DNA of 64,000 nt from Nocardioides humi (GTDB taxonomy: Bacteria; Actinomycetota; Actinomycetes; Propionibacteriales; Nocardioidaceae). Of the stretch, positions 40,172 through 48,195 are shown piece by piece. A model generated the notes under the pieces. That model ran no database searches and was not told the origin of the DNA. It saw only the letters and a list, made by a program, of their open reading frames with translations. Position numbers and translations under genes: made by a program. Each line of letters starts with the position of its first letter. The first letter of the stretch is position 1. The stretch covers positions 5,946,501-6,010,500 of the forward strand of contig NZ_CP041146.1 of the NCBI RefSeq assembly GCF_006494775.1, given 5' to 3'.

Positions 40172-40619
40172 TGAGCCAGGCCCCGTCACGCAGGATCGTG
40201 CGGCCGTCGATCTCGTTCGCCTCGCGCCACGCCTGGACCCGGTCCGGCCGCAGCACCAGGAAGACGTACCCCGGCAGCCCGCGCGGATCCCAGTCGGCCT
40301 GCGCGGCGTACGCCTCCCCCAGCGCCGGATCCTCGTCGACCCCCGCCGACCGCTCCAGCACGGCGTCGATCATGACGACGTCGCGGGTCGGCCCGACGCC
40401 CAGCCGCGCGACGCCGGAGGCCAGCAGGTTGCGCGCGGTGACCGAGCGGGACTCCACCGCGACCACCACCCGCTCCTGCACCCAGGCCAGGGACACCGGC
40501 ACCAGGTGGGGTACGCCGGCCGCCGACGCCGTCGCGACCCAGACGTCGATCGCCGGGGTGCTCAACAGGGCGCGGGCGTCCGCCTGCCGGGTGGCGCGGT
40601 CGCGGGGCGGCGGAGGCAC
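40167..40619 (-). CDS. Pyridoxamine 5'-phosphate oxidase-like (split-barrel) protein
   Basis: The 150-residue split-barrel flavin-binding-type protein has VWVATASAAGVPHLVPVSLA near the start, and R-N-L plus PGYVFLVLRPDRVQAW later. Related actinobacterial proteins use FMN, F420 or haem; which applies here is not clear. It starts with GTG and follows the VOC gene by seven bases on the minus strand, so the two are likely co-transcribed. Its stop lies in the right arm of the palindromic element. Confidence 0.82.
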   Translation of the reverse strand: MPPPPRDRATRQADARALLSTPAIDVWVATASAAGVPHLVPVSLAWVQERVVVAVESRSVTARNLLASGVARLGVGPTRDVVMIDAVLERSAGVDEDPALGEAYAAQADWDPRGLPGYVFLVLRPDRVQAWREANEIDGRTILRDGAWLS

Positions 40620-40626
40620 GGAGGTC

Positions 40627-41037
40627 TCAGGCCGCCTGGTTGATGCGGACGTGGTTGCCGGCCGGGTCGCGGAAGGCGCAGTCGCGCACGCCGTACGGCT
40701 GGTCGACCGGCTCCTGGACGACCTCCGCGCCGGTGGCCTGGATCCGGTCGAAGGTGGCGTCGAGGTCCGGCGTGCTGAGCACGACCGTCGCGTAGGTGCC
40801 CTTCGCCATCATCTCGGCGATGACCCGCTTCTCGTCGTCGGTGATGCCGGGGTCGGCCGCCGGCGGCGTGAGCACGATCGATGGCGCCTGCTGGCCCTTG
40901 GGGGCGACGGTGATCCAGCGCATGTCGCCGTACCCGACGTCGTTGAGGACCTCGAAGCCGAGCACGTCGCGCCAGAACGCGAGCGAGGCCTCCGGGTCGG
41001 TCTGTGGGAGGAAGCTGTGGTGAATGCTGATGTCCAT
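40627..41037 (-). CDS. VOC-family protein
   Basis: The 136-residue vicinal oxygen chelate protein has DISIHHSFLPQTDPEASLAF at the start, a VLGFEVLNDVGYG element and CAFRDPAGNHVRINQ at the end. Such proteins are isomerases, dioxygenases or resistance proteins, and this one has no specific assignment. It lies just downstream of the AraC-type regulator on the same strand (6-bp gap) and may be its target or partner. Confidence 0.85.
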   Translation of the reverse strand: MDISIHHSFLPQTDPEASLAFWRDVLGFEVLNDVGYGDMRWITVAPKGQQAPSIVLTPPAADPGITDDEKRVIAEMMAKGTYATVVLSTPDLDATFDRIQATGAEVVQEPVDQPYGVRDCAFRDPAGNHVRINQAA

Positions 41038-41042
41038 GCCCG

Positions 41043-41525
41043 TCACGCTAGCCGGGTCGGGAACGGGTGGGCTTCTCGATTCCTGACCGGTCGGGTGACC
41101 TTCTTGGTGACGCAGGACGGCGGCTCCCCGAGCGGCCCGTCGTGGGCGGCGTCGCGCGCGGCGACCTCGTCGCGGTAGGCGCTCGGCGACATCCCCACCA
41201 GCTCGGTGAACCGGGTGCTGAACGTCCCCAGCGACGAGCAGCCGACCTCGAAGCACACCTCGGTCACGCTGAGGTCGCCGCGGCGCAGCAGCGCCATGGC
41301 CCGCTCGATCCGCCGGGTCATCAGATAGGAGTACGGCGGCTCGCCGTACGCCTTCTTGAACTCGCGGCTCAGGTGTCCCGACGACAGGTGCACGTCGCGG
41401 GCGAGCGCGTCGACGTCGAGCGGCTGCGCGTACTCGCGGTCGATCCGGTCGCGCACCCGCCGCAGCAGGGTGAGGGTGCGCAGTCGCTCGGGATCGATCC
41501 CCGGGGGTGCAGACTCGTGGGCCAC
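41043..41525 (-). CDS. AraC-family transcriptional regulator
   Basis: The 160-residue protein is built almost wholly of the double helix-turn-helix domain (LARDVHLSSGHLSREFKKAY, VTEVCFEVGCSSLGTFSTRF). It lacks a large effector domain, so it may respond through another signal. GTG at 41525 follows a GGAG ribosome-binding site; a longer frame upstream has no family-like residues. It sits directly before the VOC gene and probably controls it. Confidence 0.85.
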   Translation of the reverse strand: MAHESAPPGIDPERLRTLTLLRRVRDRIDREYAQPLDVDALARDVHLSSGHLSREFKKAYGEPPYSYLMTRRIERAMALLRRGDLSVTEVCFEVGCSSLGTFSTRFTELVGMSPSAYRDEVAARDAAHDGPLGEPPSCVTKKVTRPVRNREAHPFPTRLA

Positions 41526-41567
41526 GGCTCCATCTTGGCAAACTCCGCGGACATTAGGGTCGCTGCC

Positions 41568-41963
41568 ATGAGCCAACCACCCCCACCGCCTCCGGGCCAC
41601 CTGCGGATCACCCTGCAGGGCAATCGGATGCTGAGCATGATCACGCCCAGCGTGCAGATCAACGGCTACCCGGTGCCGGCCCGGTACGGCCCGAACGTCT
41701 ACCCGATGCCGCCGGGCGTCCACACCGTCTCCGCGTACGCGCAGTGGATGTGGCGCTACGGCGGCGCGAGCCAGCAGGTCCAGCTCGCGCCCGGGCAGAC
41801 CGTCGACGTGTTCTACGCCGTCCCGGTGCTCACCTTCATGGCCGGGGCGATGGGACCCACGAAGCAGCGGACGCCGGGGATGCTCGCCTTCGTCCTGCTG
41901 CTGGTGGTGCTCGTGCTCATCGTGATCGGCCTGCCGGTCGCCGCGATCCTGGCCACGAGCTGA
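41568..41963 (+). CDS. Hypothetical membrane-anchored protein
   Basis: The 131-residue protein has a proline-rich start (MSQPPPPPPGHLRI), a beta-rich domain with PVPARYGPNVYPMPPGVHTV, and one C-terminal membrane helix (LAFVLLLVVLVLIVIGLPVA). A cytosolic beta domain anchored at its C-terminus fits. No known function. Its TGA overlaps the ATG of the FAD oxidase (TGATG), so the two are coupled. Confidence 0.75.
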   Translation: MSQPPPPPPGHLRITLQGNRMLSMITPSVQINGYPVPARYGPNVYPMPPGVHTVSAYAQWMWRYGGASQQVQLAPGQTVDVFYAVPVLTFMAGAMGPTKQRTPGMLAFVLLLVVLVLIVIGLPVAAILATS

Positions 41964-43537
41964 TGGCCGTCCCGGGCGACCGGTCCTGGTGGGGCTGGGG
42001 CACCGACGCCGGCCGGCTCACCGAGGCCGAGGCCGGCGAGCTGGTCGCGCGCGTCGCCGCGCTGCTGCCCGGCCACGACCTCACCGCCCACACGCCGCCG
42101 GACCCGCACACGCTCGACGTACCCGCGCCCCGGGTCGCCCCACCCGCGAGCCTCGCGGGCCTGTGCTCCGCCGATCCCGTCGACCGGCTCGCCCACGCCC
42201 GCGGCAAGGCCTTCCGCGACGTGATCCGCAACCTGCACGGCGACCTCGCCCACGTGCCCGACCTCGTGGTGCGCCCGCGCACCGAGCAGGACGTGGTCGA
42301 CGTCCTCGACTGGTGCACGACGACCGCCACCCCCGTCATCCCGTACGGCGGCGGCAGCTCCGTCGTCGGCGGCGTCGAGCCCCGGTTCGACGGGCCCGCC
42401 GTCACCCTCGATCTCGGACGCCTGGATCGGGTCCTCGAGGTCGATCCCACGAGCCGGGCGGCCCGGATCCAGGCCGGTGCGTACGGCCCGGCGCTCGAGG
42501 ACCAGCTCCGGCCGCACGGCCTGACCCTGCGCCACTTCCCGCAGTCCTTCGAGTTCTCCACGCTCGGCGGCTGGCTCGCCACCCGCGCCGGCGGGCACTT
42601 CGCGACCCTCGCCACCCACATCGACGACCTCACCGAGTCGCTGCGCGTCGTCACGCCGTACGGCGTCGGGGAGTCCCGGCGGCTGCCCGGCTCGGGCGCG
42701 GGCCCCTCCCCCGACCGGATGCTCCTCGGCTCCGAGGGCGCGCTCGGCGTCATCACGGAGGCGTGGATGCGCCTGCAGCAGCGGCCCACCTGGCGCGAGA
42801 CCGCCACCGTCGACTTCGACCGGTACGACGACGCGGTGGCCGCGACCCGCGCGGTGGCCCAGGCCGGTCTCCACCCCTCGAACTGTCGGCTGCTCGACCC
42901 GGCCGAGGCCCTCATCAACGCGGGCGCGACGACCACGGGCGGCGTGCTGCTCATCGCCTTCGAGTCCGCCGACCACCCGGTGGATCCGTGGTTGGAGCGG
43001 GCGCTGGAGCTCGCCCGCGACCACGGGGGCGGCGTCCTCCCGCGCCGGGAGCGCGAGGCCGACGCCGCCCAGGCCTGGCGCTCGGCGTTCCTGCGGATGC
43101 CCTACCAGCGCGACGAGCTGGCCCGCCGCTCGATGCTCGTGGAGACCTTCGAGACCGCCTGCACCTGGGACGCCTTCCCTGCCCTGCACGCCGCCGTCAC
43201 CGGCACCGCGCACCAGGCGATCGCCGAGGTCTGCGGAGGGCGGGGCGTGGCGACCTGCCGGTTCACCCACGTCTACCCGGACGGCCCGGCGCCGTACTAC
43301 GGGATCTACGCCGCCGGCCGCTGGGGCAGCACCCTCGCCCAGTGGGACGAGATCAAGGCGGCGGTCTCCTCCGCGATCGCCGCCCACGGCGGCACGATCA
43401 CCCACCACCACGCGGTCGGGCGCGATCACCGTCCCTGGTACGACGAGCAGCGGCCCGAGCCCTTCGCGGCCGCGCTGCGCGCGGCCAAGGCGGCGCTGGA
43501 CCCGGCCGGCGTACTCAACCCCGGGGTGCTGGTGTGA
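41963..43537 (+). CDS. FAD-binding oxidoreductase (alkyl-DHAP synthase-like)
   Basis: The 524-residue vanillyl-alcohol-oxidase-type flavoprotein has a PCMH FAD domain (PVIPYGGGSSVVGGVEPRF, LRHFPQSFEFSTLGGWLATR) and a C-terminal cap with a PYYGIYAAGRW element and an HHHAVGRDH histidine cluster. It resembles alkylglycerone-phosphate synthase-like proteins, but ether-lipid synthesis is not shown. It starts in the stop codon of the membrane protein upstream, and its end overlaps the converging SDR gene by 23 bases. Confidence 0.87.
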   Translation: MAVPGDRSWWGWGTDAGRLTEAEAGELVARVAALLPGHDLTAHTPPDPHTLDVPAPRVAPPASLAGLCSADPVDRLAHARGKAFRDVIRNLHGDLAHVPDLVVRPRTEQDVVDVLDWCTTTATPVIPYGGGSSVVGGVEPRFDGPAVTLDLGRLDRVLEVDPTSRAARIQAGAYGPALEDQLRPHGLTLRHFPQSFEFSTLGGWLATRAGGHFATLATHIDDLTESLRVVTPYGVGESRRLPGSGAGPSPDRMLLGSEGALGVITEAWMRLQQRPTWRETATVDFDRYDDAVAATRAVAQAGLHPSNCRLLDPAEALINAGATTTGGVLLIAFESADHPVDPWLERALELARDHGGGVLPRREREADAAQAWRSAFLRMPYQRDELARRSMLVETFETACTWDAFPALHAAVTGTAHQAIAEVCGGRGVATCRFTHVYPDGPAPYYGIYAAGRWGSTLAQWDEIKAAVSSAIAAHGGTITHHHAVGRDHRPWYDEQRPEPFAAALRAAKAALDPAGVLNPGVLV

Positions 43538-44363
43538 CCCACTCCTCGCTGCGGGCCCAGAGCTCGGCGGCGAGCTCGTCGGTCGCCACGGCCGACGGCT
43601 GCTTCTCGCGCTGCTCGTCGTAGTAGCGGCCGGTGTGGCCGGCGACGTCCGGCGAGGTGGCGCAGTACAGCGAGGTCCGCGCGCCCTCCTCCGGCGACCT
43701 CATGAACAGCTTCATGACGTGGCGCACGCCGAACGGCACCTCCCGCCAGACGTCGGACGCGATCGCGCCCGGGTGCAGCGAGTACGTCGTCACGCCGGTG
43801 CCCTCCAGCCGCCGGCCGAGCTCGCGGGCGTGGAGGATGTTGGCCAGCTTCGAGACGCAGTACTCGTCGAAGGCGGTGCGGGTGACCGTCGGCCGTCGTA
43901 CGGCGTCCCAGTCGATGCCCTTCGCCCGGTAGTGCCCGGTGCTCGCGACGTTCACGATCCGGCCGGGGCCGGTCTCGGCGATGCGATCGCGGAGCAGCTC
44001 GGTGAGCAGGAACGGGCCGACGTGGTTGGTGCCGAAGGCGAGCTCGAACCCGCTCGCCGTCATCCCCCGCTTGCCGGCCAGGCCGGCGTTGTTGACCAGG
44101 ACGTCGAGCCGCTCGCCGGAGTCCAGGAAGGTCGCGGCGGTCGCTCGCACCGACGCCAGGTCGCCCAGATCGAGGGGCAGGAAGTCCAGGTCGGTGTTGC
44201 CGGTCTCGGCCGCGACCTCCCGGATCGCCGCCCTCGTCCTCTCCTCGGAGCGGCCGGCGAGCACCACCCGCGCGCCGCGCCCGGCCAGCCCGCGCACCGT
44301 CTCCTTGCCGATGCCGGTGTTGGCCCCCGTCACGAGGAAGGTCTTGCCGCTGAGGTCGCCCAT
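43515..44363 (-). CDS. SDR-family oxidoreductase (retinol-dehydrogenase-like)
   Basis: The 282-residue SDR has TGANTGIGKETV near residues 12-23, VNNAGLAG near 92, and the YCVSK catalytic pair (FDEYCVSKLANILHA). It belongs to the same RDH-like branch as the SDR at 30.2 kb. The ATG at 44363 begins MGDLSGKTFLVTG. It converges on the FAD oxidase. Substrate unknown. Confidence 0.87.
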   Translation of the reverse strand: MGDLSGKTFLVTGANTGIGKETVRGLAGRGARVVLAGRSEERTRAAIREVAAETGNTDLDFLPLDLGDLASVRATAATFLDSGERLDVLVNNAGLAGKRGMTASGFELAFGTNHVGPFLLTELLRDRIAETGPGRIVNVASTGHYRAKGIDWDAVRRPTVTRTAFDEYCVSKLANILHARELGRRLEGTGVTTYSLHPGAIASDVWREVPFGVRHVMKLFMRSPEEGARTSLYCATSPDVAGHTGRYYDEQREKQPSAVATDELAAELWARSEEWVTPAPRG

Positions 44364-44486
44364 GCCGGCGATCCTCGCGGACGACGCGGACCGCTGTCGT
44401 CCTCCCCCGGTCGCAGATCCCGCACCGCTCGGTGTGACCCGCATCACCCTTGGGGATGTGACCTGCGTCATGCGAGGGTGGGTCCC

Positions 44487-44639
44487 ATGAGCCTCCTCGC
44501 CGTCGTCGTCCTGCTGGTGCTCGTCCTGCTGTTCGTCCTCGGGATCGGCGCGCTGTTCGGCGTGGTGCTGGTCGCCGGCCGGTCCGGCCGCAAGGCCCAG
44601 GCTCAGGCCCACGACCCGCGGGGTCGGTCGATCGCCTGA
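44487..44639 (+). CDS. Small single-span membrane protein (50 aa)
   Basis: This protein is MSLLAVVVLLVLVLLFVLGI followed by more hydrophobic residues and a basic, polar tail (GRSGRKAQAQAHDPRGRSIA). The ribosome-binding site GAGGGTGGG and a clear start support it. One membrane helix with a cytoplasmic tail is predicted. Function unknown; similar short proteins are common in actinobacteria and often left out of annotation. Confidence 0.6.
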   Translation: MSLLAVVVLLVLVLLFVLGIGALFGVVLVAGRSGRKAQAQAHDPRGRSIA

Positions 44640-44678
44640 CCGAGGGGTACGGATCGGCTAATCGGTGGGGCCGAAAAT

Positions 44679-44704
44679 GTTGCGGTTTGGTCCCAAACCG
44701 CAAC
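44679..44704. terminator. Perfect 12-bp palindrome between converging genes
   Basis: GTTGCGGTTTGG and CCAAACCGCAAC flank a 2-bp centre between the small membrane protein and the alcohol dehydrogenase. A further GGAAC-AC-GTTCC palindrome lies at 44740-44751. There is no T-run. It may be a bidirectional terminator or a regulator site. Confidence 0.5.
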
Positions 44705-44768
44705 GACACGCTGTGAGATCGTGCAGTTTCTGCCCGATTGGAACACGTTCCACCAGCCGCGAGCCGGG

Positions 44769-45785
44769 TCACGGGCGCAGCATCACCTTGATCGCCCGCC
44801 GCTCGTCCATCGCGCGGTAGCCCTCGGGCGCCTCGTCCAGCGGGAGCGTGAGGTCGAAGACCCGGCCCGGCTCGATCCGGCGGTCCTGGACCAGCGCGAG
44901 GAGCTCGGGCAGGTAGCGGCGGACCGGGGCCATCCCGCCGCGCACCCCGATGTTCTTCTCGAACAACGTCCGCACGGGCAGCTCGACCCCGTGGGGCACG
45001 CCGACGAAGCCGACGCCGCCGCCCGGCCGGGCCACGCCGATGGCGGTGGTCATCGCGTCGCCGGTGCCGACGCACTCGAGGACGGCGTCGGCACCGACCC
45101 CGTCGGTCAGCTCGCGGACCTCGGCGATGCCCTCCTCGCCGCGGGTGGCCACGACGTGGGTGGCGCCGAACGCCCGCGCGAGCTCCTGGCGCGGCGTGTG
45201 CCGCGACATCGCCACGATCCGCTCGGCGCCGAGGACCGAGGCGGCGAGGACGCCGCACAGGCCCACCGCGCCGTCGCCGACGACCACGACCGTGTCCCCG
45301 GCCGCGACGCCGGCGGAGACCGCGGCATGCCAGCCGGTGGGCATCACGTCGGTGAGGGCGAGCACCGAGGCGAGCAGGTCGTCGTCCGGCACTCCCCCGG
45401 TCGCGACCAGGCTGCCGTCGGCCTGCGAGACCCGGGCGTACTCCGCCTGTCCGCTCGTCGTCACGCCGAGGTTGACGCACGCCGACTGGGCGCCGTGGCG
45501 GCAGTGCGCGCAGGTGTTGTCGCAGTGGCAGAACGGGACGACGACGAAGTCGCCGACACTCACCTCGCTCACCTCGCCGCCGACCTCCTCCACGACGCCG
45601 ATGCACTCGTGGCCGATGGTGGCGCCCGGGCGGATCGGGTTCTCGCCCCGGTAGGGCCACAGGTCCGAGCCGCAGATGCAGCCGGCGGCGACCTTCACGA
45701 TCGCGTCGGTGGGCCGCTTGATCCGGGGCTCGGGAACCTCTTCGACCCGGATGTCCCGGGCTCCGTGGATGGTCGTCGCGCGCAT
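44769..45785 (-). CDS. Zinc-dependent alcohol dehydrogenase family protein
   Basis: This 338-residue medium-chain dehydrogenase has catalytic zinc ligands in CICGSDLW and GHECIGVV, structural zinc cysteines in CHCDNTCAHCRHGAQSAC, and a nucleotide fold at VVVGDGAVGLCG. It resembles IMP dehydrogenase-like/threonine dehydrogenase-like groups, with substrate unknown. It is divergent from the XRE-MurA gene with a 64-bp shared promoter region. Confidence 0.9.
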   Translation of the reverse strand: MRATTIHGARDIRVEEVPEPRIKRPTDAIVKVAAGCICGSDLWPYRGENPIRPGATIGHECIGVVEEVGGEVSEVSVGDFVVVPFCHCDNTCAHCRHGAQSACVNLGVTTSGQAEYARVSQADGSLVATGGVPDDDLLASVLALTDVMPTGWHAAVSAGVAAGDTVVVVGDGAVGLCGVLAASVLGAERIVAMSRHTPRQELARAFGATHVVATRGEEGIAEVRELTDGVGADAVLECVGTGDAMTTAIGVARPGGGVGFVGVPHGVELPVRTLFEKNIGVRGGMAPVRRYLPELLALVQDRRIEPGRVFDLTLPLDEAPEGYRAMDERRAIKVMLRP

Positions 45786-45820
45786 GCGAGGATCCTTCCA
45801 GATGGTCGTGGCGACTTGCG

Positions 45821-45838
45821 TTATCTCATATGTGAGTT
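45821..45838. promoter_or_regulatory. Palindromic operator before the XRE-MurA gene
   Basis: TTATCTCATATGTGAGTT is a near-perfect inverted repeat (CTCATA against TGTGAG) 12 bases before the ATG, in the short region shared with the divergent dehydrogenase. An XRE-type domain in the downstream protein makes autoregulation plausible. Confidence 0.45.
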
Positions 45839-45849
45839 ACCGTCGAGTC

Positions 45850-47391
45850 ATGACGCTCGAGGCGCCCCACGAGGACTACAAGGGCCGGATCGGCAACCTC
45901 ATCCGCGACGCCCGCAAGCACCGCGGGCTCACCCAGGCCCAGCTCGCCGACCGGCTCGGCACCAGCCAGAGCGCGATCAATCGGATCGAGAAGGGCCACC
46001 AGAACCTCTCCCTGGAGATGCTCGCCCGGATCGGCGCCGCGCTGGACTCCGAGATCGTCGCGCTGGGCGCCGGCCCCACCCACCTGCGGGTCAAGGGCCC
46101 CACCACGCTGGCCGGCAGCATCGACGTCAAGACCTCCAAGAACGCCGGCGTCGCGCTGCTGTGCGCGTCCCTGCTCAACCGGGGCCGCACCACCCTGCGC
46201 AAGGTCGCCCGGATCGAGGAGGTCAACCGGCTGCTCGAGGTCCTCACGAGCATCGGCGTGCAGACCCGCTGGATCAACGCCGACAACGACCTCGAGATCG
46301 TCCCGCCCAAGGACCTCGACCTGACCCGGATCGACGAGGAGGCCGCGCGCCGTACCCGCTCGGTCATCATGTTCCTCGGCCCGCTGCTCCACCGCACCGA
46401 CACCTTCGAGCTGCCGTACGCCGGCGGCTGCAACCTCGGCACCCGCACCGTCGAGCCGCACATGTCCGCCCTGCGGCCGTTCGGACTGGAGGTCAAGGCC
46501 ACCGACGGCTGGTACCACGCCCAGCTCAACCGCGCGATCGTGCCCGGCCGCCCGATCGTGCTCACCGAGCGCGGCGACACGGTCACCGAGAACGCCCTCA
46601 TGGCCGCCGCCCTGCACCCGGGCACCACCGTCATCCGCAACGCCTCGTCCAACTACATGGTCCAGGACCTGTGCTTCTACCTCCAGGCGCTCGGCGTCGA
46701 GGTCGAGGGCATCGGTACGACGACGCTGACCGTCACCGGACGCGAGTCCATCGACGTGGACGTCGACTACTCCCCCAGCGAGGACCCGATCGAGGCCATG
46801 TCGCTGCTCGCCGCCGCGATCGTGACCCGCTCCGAGATCACCATCCGCCGGGCGCCGATCGAGTTCCTCGAGATCGAGCTCGCCGTGCTCGAGGAGATGG
46901 GCTTCCGCTACGACCTGTCCGAGGAGTACCTCGCCGCCAACGGCCGCACCCGCCTCGTCGACATCACGACGCACCCCTCGGAGCTGGCCGCGCCGCGCGA
47001 CAAGATCCACCCGATGCCGTTCCCCGGCCTCAACATCGACAACCTGCCGTTCTTCGCGGTGATCGCCGCGGTCGCCGAGGGCACGACGTACCTCCACGAC
47101 TGGGTCTACGACAACCGCGCGATCTACCTCACCGAGCTCAACAAGCTCGGCGGCCGGGTCACCCTGCTCGACCCCCACCGGGTCCAGATCGACGGCCCGA
47201 CGTCGTGGACCGGCACCGAGCTGGTCTGCCCGCCGGCGCTGCGGCCCGCCGTCGTCGTCCTGCTCGCCATGCTGGCCAGCAAGGGCACCTCGGTGCTGCG
47301 CAGCACCTACGTCATCCACCGCGGCTACGAGGACCTCGCCGAACGGCTGAGCGATCTCGGCGCCGACATCGAAACGTTCCGCGATATCTAG
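45850..47391 (+). CDS. XRE helix-turn-helix fused to MurA-like enolpyruvyl transferase
   Basis: The 513-residue protein starts with an XRE domain (about residues 12-65, LTQAQLADRLGTSQSAINRI). An EPSP-synthase/MurA fold follows at about 77-505. The residue matching the catalytic cysteine of MurA is kept at Cys194 (PYAGGCNLGTRTVEPHMSAL). MurA makes UDP-GlcNAc-enolpyruvate for peptidoglycan. Fusion to a DNA-binding domain is seen in actinobacterial paralogues; whether it is an enzyme, a regulator sensing cell-wall precursor or both is not known. The ATG at 45850 has an overlapping palindrome upstream. Confidence 0.88.
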   Translation: MTLEAPHEDYKGRIGNLIRDARKHRGLTQAQLADRLGTSQSAINRIEKGHQNLSLEMLARIGAALDSEIVALGAGPTHLRVKGPTTLAGSIDVKTSKNAGVALLCASLLNRGRTTLRKVARIEEVNRLLEVLTSIGVQTRWINADNDLEIVPPKDLDLTRIDEEAARRTRSVIMFLGPLLHRTDTFELPYAGGCNLGTRTVEPHMSALRPFGLEVKATDGWYHAQLNRAIVPGRPIVLTERGDTVTENALMAAALHPGTTVIRNASSNYMVQDLCFYLQALGVEVEGIGTTTLTVTGRESIDVDVDYSPSEDPIEAMSLLAAAIVTRSEITIRRAPIEFLEIELAVLEEMGFRYDLSEEYLAANGRTRLVDITTHPSELAAPRDKIHPMPFPGLNIDNLPFFAVIAAVAEGTTYLHDWVYDNRAIYLTELNKLGGRVTLLDPHRVQIDGPTSWTGTELVCPPALRPAVVVLLAMLASKGTSVLRSTYVIHRGYEDLAERLSDLGADIETFRDI

Positions 47392-47406
47392 ACCCGGAGC
47401 CGCGCC

Positions 47407-48195
47407 GTGTACCTGCCGCCCGGCAAGGTGCTGGCGTTCGCCCATCGCGGCGGCGCCTACCACCCCGAGATCGAGGGCCTCGAGAACACCCTCGCCGCGT
47501 TCCGGCACGCCGCCGCACTCGGCTACGACTATCTCGAGACCGACGTCCACCTGACCGCCGACGGCGTCCTGCTGGCCTTCCACGACGAGGTGCTGGACCG
47601 GGTCACCGACCAGAAGGGGGCGATCCGCGACCTCACCCTGGCCGACGTACGCCGGGCGCGGATCGGCGGTCGCGAGCAGGTGCCGACCCTGGTCGAGCTG
47701 CTCGACGCCTTCCCCGCGGCCCGGTTCAACATCGACCTCAAGGCCGACGACGCGGTCGAGCCGCTGGCGACCCTGATCCGCGAGCGGGACCTCTGGGACC
47801 GGGTGCTCATCGGCTCCTTCTCGCGACGCTCGATCCGCCGGTTCCGGCTCCTCACCGAGGGCCGGGTGCCGACCTCGGCCGACCTGTGGCAGGTGCTGGC
47901 CTACCGTCTGGCCCCCACCGCCGGCATCGCCCGGCTGCTGGCCGGCACCTCCTTCGCGGCGCTCCAGATCCCGCACCGGCGCAAAGGGCTGGTGGTGGCG
48001 ACCCCCGGCCTGGTCCGGCGCGCGCACGCCACGGGCCGGCACGTCCACGTCTGGACCGTCGACGACCCGGCCGAGATGAACGCGCTGCTCGACCGCGGCG
48101 TCGACGGGCTCTTCACGGACCGCACCGATCTGCTCAAGGATGTCCTCCTGGAGCGCGGCCAATGGTGGTCGGAGCAGGGAGGGACGACAGCATGA
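47407..48195 (+). CDS. Glycerophosphodiester phosphodiesterase
   Basis: This 262-residue TIM-barrel enzyme has FAHRGGAYHPE and LENTLAAF at the start, LETDVHLTADGVLLAFHDE for the metal and catalytic residues, and HVHVWTVDDPAEM near the end. It hydrolyses deacylated phospholipids to glycerol-3-phosphate and an alcohol. No signal peptide is seen, so it is cytoplasmic. It starts with GTG 15 bp after the MurA-like gene, and its stop overlaps the transporter start (ATGA). Confidence 0.9.
   Translation: MYLPPGKVLAFAHRGGAYHPEIEGLENTLAAFRHAAALGYDYLETDVHLTADGVLLAFHDEVLDRVTDQKGAIRDLTLADVRRARIGGREQVPTLVELLDAFPAARFNIDLKADDAVEPLATLIRERDLWDRVLIGSFSRRSIRRFRLLTEGRVPTSADLWQVLAYRLAPTAGIARLLAGTSFAALQIPHRRKGLVVATPGLVRRAHATGRHVHVWTVDDPAEMNALLDRGVDGLFTDRTDLLKDVLLERGQWWSEQGGTTA

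Noticed and set aside
44721..48191. Very long plus-strand frame upstream of the MFS transporter
   Set aside because: It runs antisense to the dehydrogenase and out of frame with the MurA-like gene; Arg/Pro/Gly-rich shadow without domains.
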